From contig WPIO01000001.1 of NCBI GenBank assembly GCA_009760855.2, positions 6,607,001 through 6,671,000 on the forward strand: 64,000 nucleotides of DNA. The letters are read 5' to 3'. Origin of the DNA: Cristatella mucedo. Taxonomy: Eukaryota > Bryozoa > Phylactolaemata > Cristatellidae. Of this stretch, positions 59,520-64,000 are shown in pieces. Made by a program: the position numbers and the translations under genes. Every line of letters begins with the position of its first letter. Position 1 is the stretch's first letter. The notes under the pieces are model-generated. The model searched no databases and had not been told where the DNA came from. It worked only from the letters and a program-made list of their open reading frames with translations.

Positions 59520-60778
59520 AACCTTGCTAGTAAGTTCCAGACTGGTTTTAGAGCTAATCACTGCACAGAGTCAGCATTGCTTCGGGTGTACAACGACCCT
59601 ACTTGTTTTGCTAGATCTTTGGGCAGCTTTTGATACTATCGATCGCCAAGTCCTTCTTGAGCACCTCTCTTCTCGCCTGGGCATTACTGGCACTGCATTG
59701 CAATGGTAGAAGTCCTATCTCAATGGGAGACTCCAGAGTATTGATGTGAATGGACAAAGATCATCCGAGGAGCCTTTTAAATATGGGGTACCTCAGGACT
59801 CCGTGCTTGGTCCGGTTCTTTTCATGTTTTATACTCTTCCTCTTGCCTATGTGATTGCCAAGCACAATCCAGGCTTTCACTTGTATCGGATGACACTAAC
59901 CAAGTGTGATTCAGAAATTGGAAAGGCTAACGCTCAAAATCGGCTCTGCCAGCATATCTCCTGTTGAATCTGCACGAAATGTAGGTGTCATGTTCCAAAG
60001 TGACCTTTCGTTAGGCAGCTACATCAGCTCCACAATCAAGTCTACCTACTTTCAACTGCTTAACATTGCTAAAATTTGGGCTTTTGTAGACAGGGATACC
60101 ACAGCTAAGTTGGTCCATGCATTTGTGACATCACAGCTAAGTTGGTCCATGCATTTGTGACATCCCGTCTTGACTTCTGTAGCTGACTGCTTACTGGCCT
60201 ACCAGCATGTGCGATCAGGCGATTGCAGCTGGTGCAAAACTCTGCAGCTAGGCTTGTCTGTCGTGAGCAACACAGTTGCCACATCACAACACTTCTCGCC
60301 GACCTGCACTGGCTCACAGTCAAGCGAAGCATCGATTTCAATATCCCACCTGACAAAGCATCGTACCACTTGCTTTTTGGAATTTAATTGTCTACCTATA
60401 CCTCATACAAACTTCAAATCCTTTAGAGACCGTGCCTTTATTTTGTGTGCTCACAAAGCCTGGAACTCACTCTCGACTTGCATCACGACATCTCCTGACT
60501 TGACCACTCTTAAAAAGAAACTAAAAACGCACCCATCGCGGCAGTTACTGGGTCCATGTGATTCGTCCTTTATGTGCCTATGGGTGGTGACACTGTGCAT
60601 GCTGCCACTAACCATATCTGCATGCTGACCCTGTGTATGCAACCCTTAACCATGTCATTCTTGTTATTTATTAAGCATGCTACCACTGACCATTCGATCG
60701 TGCTTTCTTTGCAGCAAATGTAAAGCGCCTAGAGAGATTGAGTTCTTTGAGGGCGCTTTATCAAGTGTCTTATTATTA
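59520..60778 (+). mobile_element. L2 LINE copy with internal deletions
   Basis: Encodes LLDLWAAFDTIDRQVLLEHL, NGQRSSEEPFKYGVPQDSVL, GPVLFMFYTLPLAYVIAKHN, then loses the YADD motif in a deletion near 59886-59900 (LYRMTLTK). The C-terminal part, UTR, hairpin (60718-60765) and ATT end follow. It contains a 32-bp tandem duplication (60100-60131, 60132-60163). The missing YADD makes it catalytically dead. Confidence 0.9.
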
Positions 60779-61979
60779 TTAAATGAAGTGGTAGCAAAAA
60801 CAGGCGATTTGTTACCAGCTGATTTTAAACGCTGCATACAAGATTGACTTTACTTGGGTGTACGGCCTGAGACCTCGTCCTCCAGAGCATGTGCATCCTG
60901 GTTTTATTGTTTTCTCCTACGATGTGTTTCTGATGCAGCTTCTCTTAGTACGCAATAGGTTATTGGATGAAGAATAGAGAACAGTATTTAGTACCTCAAT
61001 AAGTGGGTAGGGCCGTCAGGGGCCTTTCACTTCAGGGATGTTACAAGGTCCTCAGACTTAGGTAGCTCGGTAAGGTCAGAGGTCGGCAGGGACAGTACTT
61101 GGCAAGAAAGACGATCTGTCCAAGATGCCTCCGCAAGCCTTACTTCGGCAGCATTGAAAAGGCTAGGGCAAATCGTTCCTTTCCTCCGTACAGCTCCACG
61201 TGCTCCATGGCCGGCAAGGCAGTCTAGCTTGGTTACTGGTGACCAACTGACAGTCAGCTGCGTCTGTATTAGCCAGCCAATGGTAGGCCGAGCTAAATTT
61301 GCTGTGGATCAAGACCTGCTGGCGCTGGCAGCTAACGAGTTGGACTGCTTGCCCAACGTTGGTGCATTGGTTGCCCTGTTCCATGCATTATTTTACATGT
61401 TGCTGGCACGGTCAAAGGGTCAAAGGTTTTTGTAGAGCTCCAGCCACCGTTACTTTAGCAAGGCTCGTGGGGATAAAGCCGAGCTAGCCCTGGCACTTGA
61501 TCTCTGCCATCATTGGACCATGGCAAAATGGCTTAACCTAGCAGCATGTGTGCGACCCACTTACGATGAGTTTATTCGATAATAGGCATGCGATCGTAAG
61601 TGGGCTCAAGTGGATCCGGCCCGTGCGGCGGCTGTTTCCTGGCTAGTGTGACCATTTGCGGTCTGCTTTAGCTGCTGGTCCTTTTTGAACTGCGGCTGTG
61701 CTCATTGCTAGCTGATTTCTGGGCAACTTCCCAAATATCTCAGTGCTCACCTCACAATAAGCTGGTGGCTGAAAAGTCGTTTTTGCATCAGTGACGATTT
61801 GTGCTCTAATGCTATTTTTGCAGTAAACCAACTCCTGACTAGCTCTCATATTATATGCACTTCTACTCACCATATCTAAACCCTTGAAATAATTGGGGAA
61901 ACACATATTAGCAAAAAATCTTGCACTAGATATAATAATGTTACACCACTGTAGGTGGCTCTTATAATATTTCGGTAGT

Positions 61980-62133
61980 TGATTTAACAACCTTATTTAT
62001 ATAGCAGCCAAGGAGCCTTAGGGCCTCGATAGCCCAAGGGGTAAGGTGCTTGCTCTTCACGACCGAGGTTGTGCATTCGAATCCTTCAGTGGGCGATCCT
62101 TTATTGCCAACTGCAAGTGGTGGTGATAGCCGG
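61980..62133 (+). mobile_element. SINE family A copies, back to back
   Basis: 61980-62015 is a reverse tail fragment (GATTTAACAACCTTATTTAT). 62018-62133 is a plus-strand copy with A-box CCCAAGGGGTAAGGTGCTTG, B-box TTGTGCATTCGAATCC and GTGGGCGATCCTTTATTGCC, lacking its 3' end. Confidence 0.8.
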
Positions 62134-62324
62134 GACTGGCTGGTGCCTGTGCCCGGCCGTGCACTCCCTCGATGCGCTTTCCCCGTGGCACTGCTGCCTC
62201 GGCTGCTGCTGCAGAACTCCCGAGTGGCTTGCGTGATGGCTGGGCGATCTCTATCGCTACCATGGCAGCGGTGGTGGCTGCAGCGCTAGCAATCGGTGGT
62301 AGGTGGAATGGCTGCAGGTGCTAC

Positions 62325-62470
62325 TTCTAACCATATCATGCTTGTTGACATTGTGCATTATACCACTAACCATTCGATCATGCTTTCTTTACAGTATATG
62401 TAAAGTGCCTAGAAAGAGATCAAGTTCTCCGAGGGCGATTGTATTATTATTATTATGGTTATTATTATAA
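62325..62470 (+). mobile_element. L2 3' end copy
   Basis: UTR (CATATCATGCTTGTTGACAT), TGTAAAGTGCCTAGAAAGAG with a shortened hairpin, and ATT repeats. Confidence 0.85.
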
Positions 62471-62751
62471 TTGATCAGTTTTCCAATTTAGCTGGTTAAT
62501 TTGGTTGACCAGGCAACCTAGTTGTTAGTGCTACTACTGCCGATAGAACCCTTTACCCAGTTAATTGCAATTCTGTTGCCAAAGAGAAGGGTAGCAGAAA
62601 GCAAAAATATGTCACTTCAGTCCTGGTATATGAACCCTGCCTAACATCACAACGCTGCCGGGTGTCATGGCCACTCACATATGCTTGCTGTTCATGAGTA
62701 GTAACGAAGTTTGTACTGGTTTCAATTCAACACCTCTTAGAAGAATCAGGA

Positions 62752-63300
62752 TAATAGTAATAATGATAATAATGCATTAGATATAGCGCTCTCAGAAAAC
62801 CCAGTCTCTTTCTAGGCACTTTACATTTGCTGCAAAGGAAGCACGATCGAATGGTCAGTGGTATCATGGTCGATAAATAACAAGAATAACATGGTTAGGG
62901 GGGACATTCACAGGGTCGGCATGCAAGTTTGGTTAGTGGCAGCATACACAGTGTTAGCACGCATAAGCACATGAAGGACGAATCACATGGACCCAGTAAA
63001 TGCAGTGATACATAGATGCGTTTTTAGTTTCTTTTTAAGTGCTAACAAGTCAGGAGTAGTCGTGACGAAAGTCGGGAGTAAGTTCCAAGCTTTGTGAGCA
63101 TACGAACTAAAGGCACGGTCTCCAAAGGATTTGAGAAAATAATAATAATAATAATAATAATAATGCACTTGATAAAGCGCCCTCAGAGAACTGAATCTTT
63201 TTCTAGGCGCTTTACATTTGCTGCACAGGGAAACATGATTGAATGGTGAGTAATATCATGATTTGTACGAGGTATGGGAAACAGTTAGATTCCGAAAAGC
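62752..63300 (-). mobile_element. L2 LINE copy interrupted by another L2 tail
   Basis: Reverse orientation: AAT repeats, the hairpin (CTCTTTCTAGGCACTTTAC), UTR and RT end to CCAAAGGATTTGAG at about 63136. It continues after the inserted tail with TTTGTACGAGGTATGGGAAA. Confidence 0.87.
63138..63263 (-). mobile_element. L2 3' tail nested inside L2
   Basis: AATAATAATAATAATAATAA, then GATAAAGCGCCCTCAGAGAA and the UTR start to AATATCATG. The host L2 sequence GATTTG occurs on both sides, consistent with a short target duplication. Confidence 0.85.
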
Positions 63301-63413
63301 ACATGATCTATGGATGTATTTTCAGAGACACTAACTTAAGAAGCTTGCATGGTATGACGCGATTCGTCGATGCCACTTGACCTGTACGATGGCTCACGGT
63401 GGTCTCTTTTCAG

Positions 63414-63490
63414 TGCTTATCGATCCGCACAAACGGGCAGTCTACGACACGCTGGGAGAAAGGGGTCTCGAAGAGATAGAAGGAAAAGAG
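63414..63490 (+). CDS. DNAJC11: DNAJC11 exon, end of J-domain
   Basis: This is a 77-nt exon after CTCTTTTCAG. The G from the previous exon plus TG gives Val, then LIDPHKRAVYDTLGERGLEE and IEGKE. This matches [20 protein letters not shown] in human DNAJC11, the final J-domain helix and its exit. It ends at AAAGAG before GTGATT in phase 0. It is separated from the previous exon by a 4.9-kb intron filled with L2 and SINE copies. Phase agreement with both neighbours makes the assignment firm. Confidence 0.93.
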
Positions 63491-63581
63491 GTGATTAGCA
63501 GTTGCCTATATTTGGTGCTGAATCAGCTGGGTGTCAGATTAGGGCAGGGGTTCACAATTTCTCTTGGCCTTCTGTTTTCAG

Positions 63582-63686
63582 CTCGTCCCTCTATACTCGA
63601 AGACACCTAGGGAGATCAGGGAAGAATACGAGAGGCTGGTGAAGGAGCGAGACGAGCGGCGGCTCCAGCAGAGCTTGAACCCCAAG
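63582..63686 (+). CDS. DNAJC11: DNAJC11 exon, charged region after J-domain
   Basis: This exon starts after CTTCTGTTTTCAG and contains exactly 35 codons: LVPLYSKTPREIREEYERLV, then KERDERRLQQSLNPK, followed by a GTGAGC donor (phase 0). The segment matches RRTPAEIREEFERLQRERE and ERRLQQRTNPKG of human DNAJC11, an absolutely characteristic stretch. It is predicted to form a long charged helix. The rest of the gene, including the DUF3395 domain, lies beyond the right edge of the window. Confidence 0.95.
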
Positions 63687-63789
63687 GTGAGCCTTGCTGA
63701 CATGCACAACTGGATTATTCTCAAAGCATGCATGTGCTTGCGAATTTTGTCGATCATTCGCATAGTGATGCCTCCTTATTAGCTGCAGT

Positions 63790-64000
63790 CTGCCCTAACA
63801 GTTGCATCTAGTGTCTCTCGGAAACTGGAAAGTCAAACCTTCGAAATGGGCTCGGCTAGCACACCTCCTTTAGCCCCTGCATGGATTCTGGGTGTCATGT
63901 GCCAAAATACCCTTTAAAAGCTTATTGCACCAGCTCCAAAATCATGTTTGAATACTTTCAGCTACATAACGTAAAAAAATTTGATACCATAGCCCAGCTG
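63790..64000 (+). mobile_element. L2 LINE copy running off the window
   Basis: Matches the region around 1020-1230 of the first copy (GGAAACTGGAAAGTCAAACC, GGGTGTCATGTGCCAAAATA, TACTTTCAGCTACATAACG). Decayed. In the DNAJC11 intron after the exon at 63582. Confidence 0.8.

Larger units (their letters stand above)
58515..63413. other. DNAJC11: DNAJC11 intron
   Basis: A 4.9-kb phase-1 intron bounded by GTAAAG and TTTTCAG. It holds a plus-strand L2 copy, a SINE-A, an L2 tail, and a minus-strand L2 with another L2 tail inside it. The parts at 58515-59510 and 60790-61980 hold nothing I can classify. Confidence 0.85.

Overview
This window is animal (metazoan) nuclear DNA. The genes are split by introns with GT/AG borders, and most of the sequence is dispersed LINEs, SINEs, DNA transposons, LTR fragments and long microsatellites. 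The coding style and the L2-type LINEs fit a bilaterian invertebrate, possibly a spiralian (lophotrochozoan); the species cannot be fixed from the sequence.

Two conserved host genes are recognisable. (1) A CAMTA gene (calmodulin-binding transcription activator) lies on the minus strand between about 30.1 kb and 8.0 kb. Ten exons were recovered: the CG-1 DNA-binding domain (four exons, 30088-21054), an acidic region plus TIG domain (13437-12609 and 11854-11717), ankyrin repeats (11531-11144 and the start of 10358-9126), a long lineage-specific Ser/Ala-rich insert, and the calmodulin-binding IQ motifs (8629-7968). The extreme 5' exon(s), one linker exon after CG-1 and the last C-terminal exon were not found. 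(2) The 5' part of DNAJC11 (mitochondrial cristae J-protein) lies on the plus strand at 58385-63686. Three consecutive exons carry the end of the J-domain and the following charged region; its first exon was not located and it runs off the right edge. The genes are divergent (head to head), the same arrangement as human CAMTA1-DNAJC11 on 1p36. A CpG-rich stretch near 39.6-40.3 kb, with ETS, CRE-like and CACGTG sites, is a candidate shared promoter region.

The rest is repeats. The dominant family is an L2-clade LINE with a conserved 3' hairpin and (ATT)n tail, in about 20 copies on both strands; the best reverse transcriptase remnant is at 1-1931. There is a second L2-like family, two tRNA-derived SINE families (one ends in the same hairpin as the LINE), a decayed Tc1 transposase at 28.25-29.13 kb, a 182-bp hAT element that looks like SPIN with a perfect 8-bp target duplication (48136-48317), a second 242-bp hAT-like MITE (40488-40730), and LTR remnants of two families (42248-42580 with 45140-45567, and 51609-53026). 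Long (GA)n, (CA)n and purine-only tracts account for many spurious long reading frames.

Layout: 0-3 kb L2 and SINE; 3-8 kb unassigned DNA and microsatellite downstream of CAMTA; 8-30 kb CAMTA with TE-filled introns; 30-58 kb intergenic DNA dense in nested SINE, L2, LTR and hAT insertions; 58-64 kb DNAJC11 exons with L2/SINE-filled introns.
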